Source of the DNA: CAINEC01 sp046073825
GTDB taxonomy: Bacteria > Bacteroidota > Bacteroidia > AKYH767-A > OLB10
DNA: 23,088 nucleotides
Direction: 5' to 3'
NCBI GenBank assembly: GCA_046073825.1
Contig: JBJTMY010000206.1
Coordinates: forward strand, 1 to 23,088
Every line of letters starts with the position of its first letter. Position 1 is the first letter of the stretch. Both the position numbers and the translations under genes were made by a program. The notes beneath the pieces were generated by a model. The model saw only the letters and a program-made list of their open reading frames with translations. It was not told the DNA's origin and did no database searches. Below are positions 7,768 to 16,392 of this stretch, piece by piece.

Positions 7768-9037
7768 TTCTAAAATGTAATAAGGAGATGCACGCTAACG
7801 CCATTATCGTAAATGGATTCAAGGAACCCTGAAACCAAGCTTCAAAGGTGCATGAAAATAAAAAGGCGAATAGGGTAGGTAACGACAAATAATTATAAGT
7901 TACACTTTTTAGGAAGTTGCTTAATAATCCCACTAAGTATAAAATTAATCCGATTAATCCAGTGTTTAACCATAACGCAAGATAGGTGTTGTGTACACCC
8001 CCTAATGTTCCTTGGCTTTGTAACCATTTTTGGTTAACGTCAAACAATGTTTCTTCGTAGGAGAATCCTTTTCCTAACAAAAAGTTGTCTTGTATTTTTT
8101 CCCAGCCAAACTGCCATGCTATTAATCGCCCGGAGCCATCTTCTAAATGTTCTACGCGTAAATAAGATCCTAACCCTAACGCATTAACGATAAGTGGTAA
8201 ATTTTCAGTGATGATTTCATACAGTAATCCTGTAATTATTAAAATAACGAAACCAAGCATCGGCGACAATTTATAGAATCTCGCGAAGAACAAGAAAATT
8301 AAAATAGAGAAAATAGAATTTCGCGATTCTGATAATAATACGGAAAGAGCGAGAGCTCCAAAAATTAAGATAAGTTGAGGTAAGGTAAATAGTTTCGGAT
8401 GCTTTTGCAAGGTGAGCATAATTAATGCGAAGAAAATCGTGGCAAACGATCCAATTCCATTTGGGTTCCCTAATAGTCCATTGTACCTTCCTACTAAAAA
8501 GGTGTAGTCAACGGGCATAACCACCGATACTACAAAACCAGCTAAGAATAATAATGTACCGGACCAAATCCATAGCGTGAATAAATGTTTCCCTTCATCC
8601 TTTGCGAGTTCATGCGTAACATAATTCGGAATTAAAGCCAGCATTAAAAAAAAGGATAATGTTTTTTGAAAGGCTAGTAGGGGATACGGATTACGAAAGA
8701 TGACAATAAAGGCAAGAATAAAAAATGCTAAAAAGGGATACCAAATTTTACTTTTTTCTTTGAATGATTTTGCATCAAGTAAAACAAACGCCGACATTAC
8801 TATTAATGCAATATCTTTTGTTTCTCCAGCAAATGCAAACTCTGGTTGTCGGTTATCACTAAAAAATAAAAGCATAGCAAACGAGACAATCATCTCGGCG
8901 TACATTTCTTTTCGTTTGAAAAGGATTAATCCAATGGGTATTAATACCATCGCAATTTCAGGAGCAATAATTCCACCGATTACCCATAAAAGGATAACGA
9001 TATAAAATTGATTATTTTCTCTTAAAAATTGCAACAT
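7730..9037 (-). CDS. Wzy/WaaL-type O-antigen polymerase or ligase
   Basis: This 435-residue polytopic membrane protein has roughly ten or more hydrophobic segments and one large loop between about residues 285 and 355. That loop carries the family signature: DGSGRLIAWQFGWEKI, then FLLGKGFS, then GVHNTYLALWLNTGLIG. The Arg and His in these motifs are the residues implicated in catalysis in O-antigen polymerases and ligases. It would either polymerise lipid-linked repeat units in the periplasm or ligate them to a carrier. The polymerase role fits better because a chain-length regulator kinase begins the operon, but sequence alone does not separate the two. The start lies 3 bases after the stop of the previous gene. 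Confidence 0.88.
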   Translation of the reverse strand: MLQFLRENNQFYIVILLWVIGGIIAPEIAMVLIPIGLILFKRKEMYAEMIVSFAMLLFFSDNRQPEFAFAGETKDIALIVMSAFVLLDAKSFKEKSKIWYPFLAFFILAFIVIFRNPYPLLAFQKTLSFFLMLALIPNYVTHELAKDEGKHLFTLWIWSGTLLFLAGFVVSVVMPVDYTFLVGRYNGLLGNPNGIGSFATIFFALIMLTLQKHPKLFTLPQLILIFGALALSVLLSESRNSIFSILIFLFFARFYKLSPMLGFVILIITGLLYEIITENLPLIVNALGLGSYLRVEHLEDGSGRLIAWQFGWEKIQDNFLLGKGFSYEETLFDVNQKWLQSQGTLGGVHNTYLALWLNTGLIGLILYLVGLLSNFLKSVTYNYLSLPTLFAFLFSCTFEAWFQGSLNPFTIMALACISLLHFRNVEKEENTVPVL

Positions 9038-9040
9038 AGT

Positions 9041-10144
9041 TTATACCATTGATTCGAATAATTCGATATGCTTTCGTCCCACGATTTCCCATGTAAAATT
9101 ATTCATTACACGGCTTCGTGATTCCTCCGACATCTTTCTTTTATCATCAACTGATAGTTGATAATACGCCTGAACAGCACACTTAAACGCACGTATATCA
9201 CCCGCATCAACTAAATAACCATTATTACTATTCACTAACTCTGCAGTGGCACCAGTATCCGAAACAATTACGGGCATTCCGTGAACCATAGCTTCTAACA
9301 CCACAGTCGGCATTCCTTCAAACAAGGTAGGGAATACAAATAGATCACATGATTCGTAAAGTTCTTTTAAGCGTTCTTCGGATGCGAAACCTTCATATAT
9401 TACATTTTCAAATGCAAATTCAGAAGTATATTTATCGTATAGCGGACCCTTACCTACTATATAAAAAGTTAATTTCGATTTATAACCATCTCTATTTAAT
9501 GAGCGAATGGATTCTAATAAAATATCAATGCCTTTATTATGAGCAAAACGCCCAACATAAAGTAATTTTAATTCAGAGGCGTCAAAATTTTTTGTTGGAA
9601 GGGCACATTCATAAACGGCATTCGGAATCACAACAATTTTATCATTCGAATAATAAATTTCGTCTTGTAGAATATTCGTTAATCGTCCACCTAAGGAAAT
9701 TACTTTGGCTGCGTGGCGAAACTGAAACCGCTCCATCATACGCATTGGTAAAGTTTTTAATCGATCATTTTTCGTTAAACCTTGAAAAGGTTCTAATCCA
9801 TGTTGATTAATCACTACACGATTACCAAATTGTTTTAATGCATGTAATACCGCAAATCCTTGTGCATAAATAATGGCCTCAGGGTATTGCTTGATGATAG
9901 CACTTATTTTTTTTGAATACTGATATTGTTTCCAAATATAAAATCCACTAAAGTCAAAGGGTACAGCTATTTCTTTGATGTTTAATAATGACGAAAGTAC
10001 TTTTTCTTTATGTGGATGAATAACGATAATTTCCCAATTAGAATATTTCGCTAATTGTTCAATTAAAAGCAAAGAATGTTTTTGCATACCTCCCACTGCG
10101 TGAGGGAAAATTCCATCTGTACAAAAAAGGACTTGTCGTTTCAC
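9041..10144 (-). CDS. GT4-family glycosyltransferase
   Basis: This 367-residue GT-B enzyme is a canonical member of the GT4 group. The N-terminal loop reads DGIFPHAVGGMQKHS, with the conserved glycines. The C-terminal domain includes LLYVGRFAHNKGIDIL, FYIVGKGP and the E-x7-E motif EGMPTVVLE, then AMVHGMPVIVSDTGATAELV. It lies 3 bases after the epimerase gene and 3 bases before the polymerase gene, so it is part of the same transcript. It should add a sugar to the repeat unit with retention of configuration. Donor identity cannot be inferred. Confidence 0.93.
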   Translation of the reverse strand: MKRQVLFCTDGIFPHAVGGMQKHSLLLIEQLAKYSNWEIIVIHPHKEKVLSSLLNIKEIAVPFDFSGFYIWKQYQYSKKISAIIKQYPEAIIYAQGFAVLHALKQFGNRVVINQHGLEPFQGLTKNDRLKTLPMRMMERFQFRHAAKVISLGGRLTNILQDEIYYSNDKIVVIPNAVYECALPTKNFDASELKLLYVGRFAHNKGIDILLESIRSLNRDGYKSKLTFYIVGKGPLYDKYTSEFAFENVIYEGFASEERLKELYESCDLFVFPTLFEGMPTVVLEAMVHGMPVIVSDTGATAELVNSNNGYLVDAGDIRAFKCAVQAYYQLSVDDKRKMSEESRSRVMNNFTWEIVGRKHIELFESMV

Positions 10145-10147
10145 TAA

Positions 10148-11053
10148 TTACTTATTTATTAAAGTAGCAATTCCTTCATCAATTCCAATTAAGGGTTGCC
10201 ATCCTGTCAATTTTAATTTACTTACGTCTGCTAATAAATGCATACGTTCTACTTTACGTACACGCGATTCGTCCACTTCAATTTCTATGGTTTCTCCTAA
10301 CGCCCTGCTAAATGCATCTACTATTTCAGTTACTGAATATTCTATTCCTCTGCCTAAATTATAAATGTCAATGCCTTTATGATCATAACTCATTAACGAA
10401 TGTACAGCGTTAGCCATATCAGAGGTATGAATAAAATCACGTTTAGGAGTTAAGTTGCCCAATTTAATTTTTCTTAATCCAGCATTAATCTGATTTTGTA
10501 TTTCAGGAATTAAATGCGGATTTGTTTCATTCGGACCAAACGCATTAAAGAAACGACAGATGATAACGGGTATGCCTGTCCGTAAGTGAAACTCATTGCA
10601 TAAATGCTCTCCAGTAAGTTTACTTAATCCATAAATATCCATTGGGCCGGTAGGATGGATTTCTGAAACGGCCTCGTCATAAATGGGATATACTGCTGCG
10701 GTAGATGCGAAAAATACTTTTTGAATTTGGTATTTTCTGCAGGCATTTAAAACGTGCACCGTACCTCTAATATTGATATTACTTGATTCAAAAGGATGTT
10801 GATTACAATAGGGTATAAAATGTACGGCAGCCAAATGGATTACACGATCAGGTCGCACCGTATTAAATATTTCATCGATGGATTTTTCATTTAATATGTC
10901 TGTCTGAAAAAAATGCGTGTCGGGCACATTTATAAATGCTCTTTTCCCGAATGATAAGTTATCAATGACAAAAATTTCATCTCCTTCCCGTTGAAGTTTT
11001 TCAATTACTGCACATCCTATAAAGCCGGCGCCCCCGGTAACGAGTGTTTTCAT
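10148..11053 (-). CDS. NAD(P)-dependent sugar-nucleotide epimerase/dehydratase (extended SDR)
   Basis: This 301-residue enzyme is an extended short-chain dehydrogenase acting on a nucleotide sugar. The NAD-binding loop TGGAGFIG lies at about residues 6-13. The catalytic pair is Tyr141 and Lys145 (YGLSK), with the Ser/Thr of FFASTAAVYP upstream. The motifs RFFNAFGPNE and NLGRGIEYSVTEIV are typical of GalE-like and related epimerases. It could be a UDP-glucose or UDP-GlcNAc 4-epimerase or another member; motifs alone do not decide. It overlaps the preceding gene by 4 bases (ATGA) and probably supplies an activated sugar for this locus. Confidence 0.9.
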   Translation of the reverse strand: MKTLVTGGAGFIGCAVIEKLQREGDEIFVIDNLSFGKRAFINVPDTHFFQTDILNEKSIDEIFNTVRPDRVIHLAAVHFIPYCNQHPFESSNINIRGTVHVLNACRKYQIQKVFFASTAAVYPIYDEAVSEIHPTGPMDIYGLSKLTGEHLCNEFHLRTGIPVIICRFFNAFGPNETNPHLIPEIQNQINAGLRKIKLGNLTPKRDFIHTSDMANAVHSLMSYDHKGIDIYNLGRGIEYSVTEIVDAFSRALGETIEIEVDESRVRKVERMHLLADVSKLKLTGWQPLIGIDEGIATLINK

Positions 11054-12186
11054 TTTAATGCTGCTATTAATTTTTTGTACTGTTTATCTTGTGCTTGCTT
11101 TGTCCAGTTTTGTTGCACCAATGCAATTAAACGGTTGCGTTCCAAGAGTGACGTTTTACTGATGTTGATGGAATTTTGTTCCGAAAAAATGATCCCACAT
11201 TGATTATTTTTTACAAATTCTGTGTAGTCGCCCAAGTTTTCAGAGATAATCACCGGAAGTCCTGCACTTAAGTATTCGGCAAATTTGGTCGGAGAGGCCA
11301 CTCGATTTGTTACTGATTGCTCACGTATTAACACCCCCCAATCGCAACAAATTAAAAATTGCGTCACTTCTTCATGCTTTAACCACAAACGAGAAACCTG
11401 TTGAGGGAATTGCTGAATCAATGTTTGAATAATCTCATCTTCGTTGGATAGAAAAACGAGTTTGTGATCTTTCGAACGATTTAAATAATCAATCATTATT
11501 GGTTGTAGCAAGGAAAATGATTGCCAGCCAGAAACAGAACCGGAATAAACTAATATCAAGTCGTTGTGATTGAAATGATAACGGCTGCGGGTAGCCTGAA
11601 TCATCTCCTCCGTTAAATCTTTTAAATTAAAATCGCTATTTAAGGTACACGGGATGACTACGTGAGCATCCGATTGATAATGGTATTCAGATACCCAATG
11701 ATCGACTAGTTTATTGGTTACAGCAATTCGAAAAGTACTTTTGTTCACTGCATCATACTCTAATTGTTGAATATTATTTTTCCAATTGGCTGGAACGGAT
11801 ATTGGGTATTCTGTCCATTCAGCTTTCATAGCACCTCTTCCATCAAAACAAACTTTACGAACACTGCATTTGTTTTTAATTGTTAAAGCCATATTAGCTG
11901 CTATAACATTACGTGCAATAATAGCTTTAGGGCGAATAATCAAACAAAGTAACCAAAGTAGGAAAGCATTGAATTTCCAATAGGGCGCCTTTGGCAACAT
12001 CGGTAATACAATGGCGTTAGTTCGGTGGGCTAAAATATCTTTCCGCTTTTTAGTAAAATCATGAAGGGAAATAAATGCAACAAGTAGAATACTTGTTTGT
12101 TGTTGCTTTTCTAAATAATTTAAAACATCAGTTACCTGACTAAAATATACTCCCGAAGGAGGTTCGCCGTAAGTAAGGTAAATCAT
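11050..12186 (-). CDS. Probable GT4-like glycosyltransferase, without the usual E-x7-E motif
   Basis: This 378-residue protein has a two-domain GT-B outline. The N-terminus (MIYLTYGEPPSGVYFSQV) resembles the first strand and loop of group 1 glycosyltransferases. The C-terminal half has LILVYSGSVSGWQSF and then SPTKFAEYLSAGLPVIIS, the usual donor-site segment. In place of the glutamate-x7-glutamate catalytic pair, the aligned stretch reads WGVLIREQSVTNRVASPTK, so the first acidic residue is displaced or missing. Similar divergence occurs in some capsule-locus enzymes that are probably active. It sits 7 bases after the deacetylase fusion gene and overlaps the epimerase gene by 4 bases. The class is likely; activity is uncertain. 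Confidence 0.78.
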   Translation of the reverse strand: MIYLTYGEPPSGVYFSQVTDVLNYLEKQQQTSILLVAFISLHDFTKKRKDILAHRTNAIVLPMLPKAPYWKFNAFLLWLLCLIIRPKAIIARNVIAANMALTIKNKCSVRKVCFDGRGAMKAEWTEYPISVPANWKNNIQQLEYDAVNKSTFRIAVTNKLVDHWVSEYHYQSDAHVVIPCTLNSDFNLKDLTEEMIQATRSRYHFNHNDLILVYSGSVSGWQSFSLLQPIMIDYLNRSKDHKLVFLSNEDEIIQTLIQQFPQQVSRLWLKHEEVTQFLICCDWGVLIREQSVTNRVASPTKFAEYLSAGLPVIISENLGDYTEFVKNNQCGIIFSEQNSINISKTSLLERNRLIALVQQNWTKQAQDKQYKKLIAALK

Positions 12187-12193
12187 GGAATAA

Positions 12194-14272
12194 TTAGTAA
12201 GGTTTTTGACGATGAAAAAGGGTAGATATTAGCTGAGCCATGTTGAATCCAAGAAGCTGATAAATCATTAAATATTTATTCGAGTTTGAATTACCTGCTG
12301 TAGGTTGGCCAATAGGCAAAATGTATTTTCGATGTAAGTCGATAGCTTCATTTTTATTATAGTAATAGATGATGCGTATCGAATTGAAGACTTCATTGAT
12401 ATACGTGTTTTTTATTTTATCCGTCAGCAAATTATTTTCGTACAAGTAATTATAAATTTCAATTCTCAAATTAATGAAGCGAATCCATTTTGCCTCAGGA
12501 TTTGTTTTTGTAATTGATCCTGATGTACGTTCACGGTTAATGTTGAGCACTTCATTATCAATAAGCACTTTTGCTCCATTTTTAAGCATTCTAAACATTA
12601 ATTCGTACTCCTGACTACTCTTCAAACTTTCATTCCACGCACCAGCAGTTATAATTGCACTTCTTCTAAACAAATTAGCTGAAGTAACCCCTAAGCGACC
12701 TTTCATTAAACTATTCCAGGCATCATTGTTTTCAAATTGGTAGAGCGTATCAATGCCTTGGAGATTTCGTTTTTTAAAGCCACTAACAATTATATCTATT
12801 GGAGTATCTGATTGTGTAATTAAATTTAACTGATATTTAAATTTATGTGGCAGCAATATATCATCTGCATCAAAAAACTGAATATACTCTCCAATAGCAG
12901 CGTTTAATCCGCTATTGCGCGAATAGTTTGCTCCTTCATTTTTTTCATTCTTGATTAATTTAATCAGTGATGGATATTGACTTTGTAATTCAATTATTTT
13001 TTCAATGGTATTATCTGTGGAGCAATCGTCAACACAAATAATTTCACAACAGGTTACTGTCTGATGGATAACAGAAGTGATCGCTTCCTGAATATAATTA
13101 GCTACATTGTAGCATGGAATTACAACAGATATTGTGGGCATTTTTTCGGTGCTTTTTTCGCCAATAGTAGTAACTTGATTGGAATGGCTATTTAAGGCAC
13201 GGTGAGGAGTAAATGATTTTAAATTCTTTTCTGAAAAATACCGAAAATCAGTATTTATCTGAAAATGTTCATTGGCATATTTCAACAAACATTTCAACAT
13301 TTTTAAGTTATGTCGGGTAAGAATTTTTGGGTGGGAAACAAACTGTACAAAATCAGTCTGTGCAATTAGTTTTTTATAAGGATATAATTTTGTTTTGGTA
13401 AGTAGTTCAATAGATACTCGTTCATAATTCGGATTAAAAAGATTAATGCCAAAAGGCGATTTAGAGAATACCTTCACCTCTTGCGATTGTACCCCAATTC
13501 CCTTTAAATGGGTACTATCTTTTAATATTCTAAAGAGTAGTTTTTGGTGAAATTTATCAATCCATTTTCTCCATTTAGAAATGTAGATAATATTACTAGT
13601 TAATTCTATAAATTTCCCCTTGTAATCTGGTGTTTCTACATTATCACCAAAACGATAAATTGAATAATTGCCACAGGTGCTAAAATCAAATTGTTGCGCA
13701 TCTGTATGTTGATACATTAAGGGCATCACACTAAAATCGTAAGTAATCGCGTGCTTTATAAAACTTGATTTAAAATGGTTGAATGGTTGAATCGACCATC
13801 CGCCAGCCCTAAAACCATTGATTTTATAATCGGGAAAGTTTGGTGAAATAATTTCTTTTAAAATAGCAATCGACTTATTGAATAACTCCTCCCTTTCTTC
13901 AATTGTAATTTGATTTATTCGATAATGCGAAATGTTGTTTAAATTGAATTCATCTTTTTCGGGTTGATAAATGGCATCCATCCAATGGGGATGTAAATGC
14001 GGAAATACATCATGCCCCTCTTTAACCATATAATTGATTTGCGAGGCAACCAGTTTCAATTTGTTTTTGCAAGCCGGATAAAATTCCCCCAGTTCTTTTA
14101 GTTGTATCAACCAGGTTGTATCCACAAAGAAAATAGCCTTATGATTGTATTCTTTCAGAATAGTTAAAACTTCCTGAGTAGGTTCAATCACACTTTCAAG
14201 AACATTTCCACTTCTTGCGCCAAGAAAAAGTTCATAGTCAAAAGTAAAGAGAAGTGTTTTTTCTTTTTTCAT
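12194..14272 (-). CDS. Polysaccharide deacetylase fused to a family 2 glycosyltransferase
   Basis: This is a 692-residue two-domain protein. Residues 1-350 or so form a NodB-like/WalW-type deacetylase domain. The metal and catalytic motifs are FTFDYE (Asp12, Glu14), HLHPH (His92, His94, His96) and GFRAGGW. Residues 378-600 or so form a GT2 domain that opens with MPTISVVIPCYN and has the metal motif D468-A-D470-D471. The linker around 355-377 is polar and low in complexity. There is no signal peptide or obvious membrane segment, so both activities would be cytoplasmic, unlike most secreted NodB deacetylases. One polypeptide could transfer an amino sugar and remove its N-acetyl group, which is inference. 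An internal ATG at codon 378 could allow separate translation of the GT2 part. Confidence 0.88.
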   Translation of the reverse strand: MKKEKTLLFTFDYELFLGARSGNVLESVIEPTQEVLTILKEYNHKAIFFVDTTWLIQLKELGEFYPACKNKLKLVASQINYMVKEGHDVFPHLHPHWMDAIYQPEKDEFNLNNISHYRINQITIEEREELFNKSIAILKEIISPNFPDYKINGFRAGGWSIQPFNHFKSSFIKHAITYDFSVMPLMYQHTDAQQFDFSTCGNYSIYRFGDNVETPDYKGKFIELTSNIIYISKWRKWIDKFHQKLLFRILKDSTHLKGIGVQSQEVKVFSKSPFGINLFNPNYERVSIELLTKTKLYPYKKLIAQTDFVQFVSHPKILTRHNLKMLKCLLKYANEHFQINTDFRYFSEKNLKSFTPHRALNSHSNQVTTIGEKSTEKMPTISVVIPCYNVANYIQEAITSVIHQTVTCCEIICVDDCSTDNTIEKIIELQSQYPSLIKLIKNEKNEGANYSRNSGLNAAIGEYIQFFDADDILLPHKFKYQLNLITQSDTPIDIIVSGFKKRNLQGIDTLYQFENNDAWNSLMKGRLGVTSANLFRRSAIITAGAWNESLKSSQEYELMFRMLKNGAKVLIDNEVLNINRERTSGSITKTNPEAKWIRFINLRIEIYNYLYENNLLTDKIKNTYINEVFNSIRIIYYYNKNEAIDLHRKYILPIGQPTAGNSNSNKYLMIYQLLGFNMAQLISTLFHRQKPY

Positions 14273-14274
14273 TA

Positions 14275-15258
14275 TTAATTTTCCTGATCGATAATATCTT
14301 TTGGTAATTTTCCTTTCATTTTTATTCGAAGTAATAAATCATATATCAAACACTTCGTTTTTTTCAAATCTACTTTCCATAAATAACCCTGTTTTAATTC
14401 TCCTCCAAATCCTTTCTTAAATTTAAAAATGCCTTGTAACGTTTCGTTTGTTGAATTTATTCTTACTCCCGTTAAATCATAATTTTCTACTCCTTGATTA
14501 CGCATCCATTTCATCACTTCGAAATGTAGGTGTTTCATGCCACCATATAATTTACTGCCAGCCACTGAACCAGCATGTGTACAATAACAAACCTGTTGAT
14601 CAAAAATAAAAAAGGCAGCACCAATTGTATTACCATTCTCTTCTGAAATAGTGGCTACCATTGTGTTTTGAGGTAAATGGTCAATTATATTTTTAAAATA
14701 GTCTATACTGTCACAATAAATTTTTGCTCGCTTACATGTGTTTTCATAAACATCGTAAAAATCAATTAAAGCAGTAGGATGAATCGTTACTGATCCATTA
14801 TTTTTAATGCTGTGCAAAACTGCTTTCTTGTATTTACTATCAAAGCAATCAAGCAATTCATCATCTGATTTGTTTTTTAACGCTGTAATATAAGTGCCAA
14901 ATTCACACCACGTGCTATTTGTAGGTAATTCGGTTGTAAACGCCATTGGATGTGGCTGTATCACTCGAATAAAATCGGTTTGTTTTTTTAATTCAAGAAT
15001 AAATGCATTTAAAAATGTTTTTAATTCTTCACCTTGAAGAGGTATTCCATTTTTATAAGGTGTTCCAATTACTTTTACTTGTTTGAATATCGATTGTCCA
15101 ATGATTTCAAATGGAACAAATCCATTGTTGAATTCAAAATATAAAATATCATTTCCATAAAATGATTTTACAAATTCGGCATATTCTTTTGTAAACGCGA
15201 ATGGAAAAAAGGAGGAAAGTGCATGGTCTTTAAAACCATTTAAATTAAAAATCGGCAT
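14275..15258 (-). CDS. FemAB/GNAT-like aminoacyl- or acyl-transferase
   Basis: This 327-residue protein belongs to the FemAB-like group within the GNAT fold. The C-terminal domain has MVATISEENGNTIGAAFFIF, the Tyr/His-rich CYCTHAGS, HFEVMKWMRNQGVENYDL and the hallmark FKFKKGFGGE (residues 278-287). FemABX enzymes transfer amino acids from aminoacyl-tRNA to peptidoglycan precursors. Relatives found in exopolysaccharide loci are thought to modify sugars or lipid-linked units. No signal peptide or membrane segment is visible. It lies 2 bases before the deacetylase-GT2 gene and 30 bases after the UDP-GlcNAc 2-epimerase gene. An acyl or aminoacyl decoration of an amino sugar would fit this context, but the substrate is unknown. 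Confidence 0.82.
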   Translation of the reverse strand: MPIFNLNGFKDHALSSFFPFAFTKEYAEFVKSFYGNDILYFEFNNGFVPFEIIGQSIFKQVKVIGTPYKNGIPLQGEELKTFLNAFILELKKQTDFIRVIQPHPMAFTTELPTNSTWCEFGTYITALKNKSDDELLDCFDSKYKKAVLHSIKNNGSVTIHPTALIDFYDVYENTCKRAKIYCDSIDYFKNIIDHLPQNTMVATISEENGNTIGAAFFIFDQQVCYCTHAGSVAGSKLYGGMKHLHFEVMKWMRNQGVENYDLTGVRINSTNETLQGIFKFKKGFGGELKQGYLWKVDLKKTKCLIYDLLLRIKMKGKLPKDIIDQEN

Positions 15259-15288
15259 AAGTGGTAACGGGAAGGGAGTAACGTTGTT

Positions 15289-16392
15289 TTACATTTTTAA
15301 AATTGTTTTGAACGCATCTAGTATTCGCTCTGTTGAATGTCCATCCCACATTGGCGGAACGCTTCCTTTCTTAAAGGTATCTGTATTAATCTCATTTATT
15401 TTGTCTTGAACCAAATCAATTTCAAAAGGAACTAATTCATTGGTTCCTATCCATACGGTTGAAGGTCGTTCCGTATTAGGGCGAAGTGTTAAACAGGGCA
15501 CTCCTCTAAATGTGGTCTCTTCTTGTATTCCGCCACTGTCTGTTATCACAAAATTGCAGCCTGCAATTAATTTTTGAAATGCAAAATAATCTAAGGGCTC
15601 GGTTAATATTATCTTCGGATTCGACTTCACTCTTTCCATTAATCCAAATTGTTGTAAACGAGAAAGTGTTCTTGGATGTATAGGAAATACCAAATAATGT
15701 TGTTTATTTACATATTCAATGATGTCCAGTAATTTTTTTAATCCATCTTCTGAATCTACTGTTGCCGGACGATGCATCGTCATCAATACATATCCTTTTT
15801 CTTGTAATCCGTATTCATTTAGGATGGTGCTTTCCTGAATTTTATTTTCAAATTCTACAAGCGTATCTATCATCGTATTCCCAACAAAAATAATTGCATC
15901 TTTATTTTTGCCTTCCTTTATTAGATTATCATAACCACTTTGTTCGGTTACAAAAAAGTAGTCTGAAATTTCATCCGTTAACAAACGATTAATTTCTTCT
16001 GGCATACTACGATCGTAACTTCTCAATCCACTTTCGAGATGCGCCACCGTTCTGTTCAATTTATGTCCTGCAAATGCTGCAGCGAATGTAGAATTAACAT
16101 CGCCAACAGCTACAACACATGCTGGGTCAAATTCCTCTATTACCTTTTCTAAGCGAATAATAATTTCACCTATTTGTGTATTAGCGGATGCTTGAGGAAT
16201 ATTTAAATAATAGTCAGGCTCTAATTCAAATTGTGTAAAAAAAACATCCGCCATTTTACTATCGTAATGTTGTCCGGTATGTACAATTTTAATGTCAAAT
16301 GGATTTCCCATAGCCGCATTAACTTTTTTAAATCGTGTGATTTTAATAAAGTTTGGACGAGTACCTACTACAATTAATATTTTGTTGTTCAT
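15289..16392 (-). CDS. wecB: UDP-N-acetylglucosamine 2-epimerase (non-hydrolysing)
   Basis: This 367-residue enzyme interconverts UDP-GlcNAc and UDP-ManNAc. The start (KILIVVGTRPNFIK), HTGQHYDSKMADVFF, VVAVGDVNSTFAA, HLESGLRSYDRSMPEEINR and TDSGGIQEETTFRGVPCLTLR match the non-hydrolysing WecB/MnaA family throughout, and the length is normal. The product supplies ManNAc or, after oxidation, ManNAcA. No UDP-ManNAc dehydrogenase (WecC) is in the window, so either ManNAc is used directly or the next enzyme lies elsewhere. It abuts the ABC transporter gene with no spacer (that gene stops at 16393). Confidence 0.95.
   Translation of the reverse strand: MNNKILIVVGTRPNFIKITRFKKVNAAMGNPFDIKIVHTGQHYDSKMADVFFTQFELEPDYYLNIPQASANTQIGEIIIRLEKVIEEFDPACVVAVGDVNSTFAAAFAGHKLNRTVAHLESGLRSYDRSMPEEINRLLTDEISDYFFVTEQSGYDNLIKEGKNKDAIIFVGNTMIDTLVEFENKIQESTILNEYGLQEKGYVLMTMHRPATVDSEDGLKKLLDIIEYVNKQHYLVFPIHPRTLSRLQQFGLMERVKSNPKIILTEPLDYFAFQKLIAGCNFVITDSGGIQEETTFRGVPCLTLRPNTERPSTVWIGTNELVPFEIDLVQDKINEINTDTFKKGSVPPMWDGHSTERILDAFKTILKM

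Noticed and set aside
9349..9810. A 153-codon + strand frame
   Set aside because: It is antisense to a clear GT4 gene with intact motifs, has no start context and no family resemblance.
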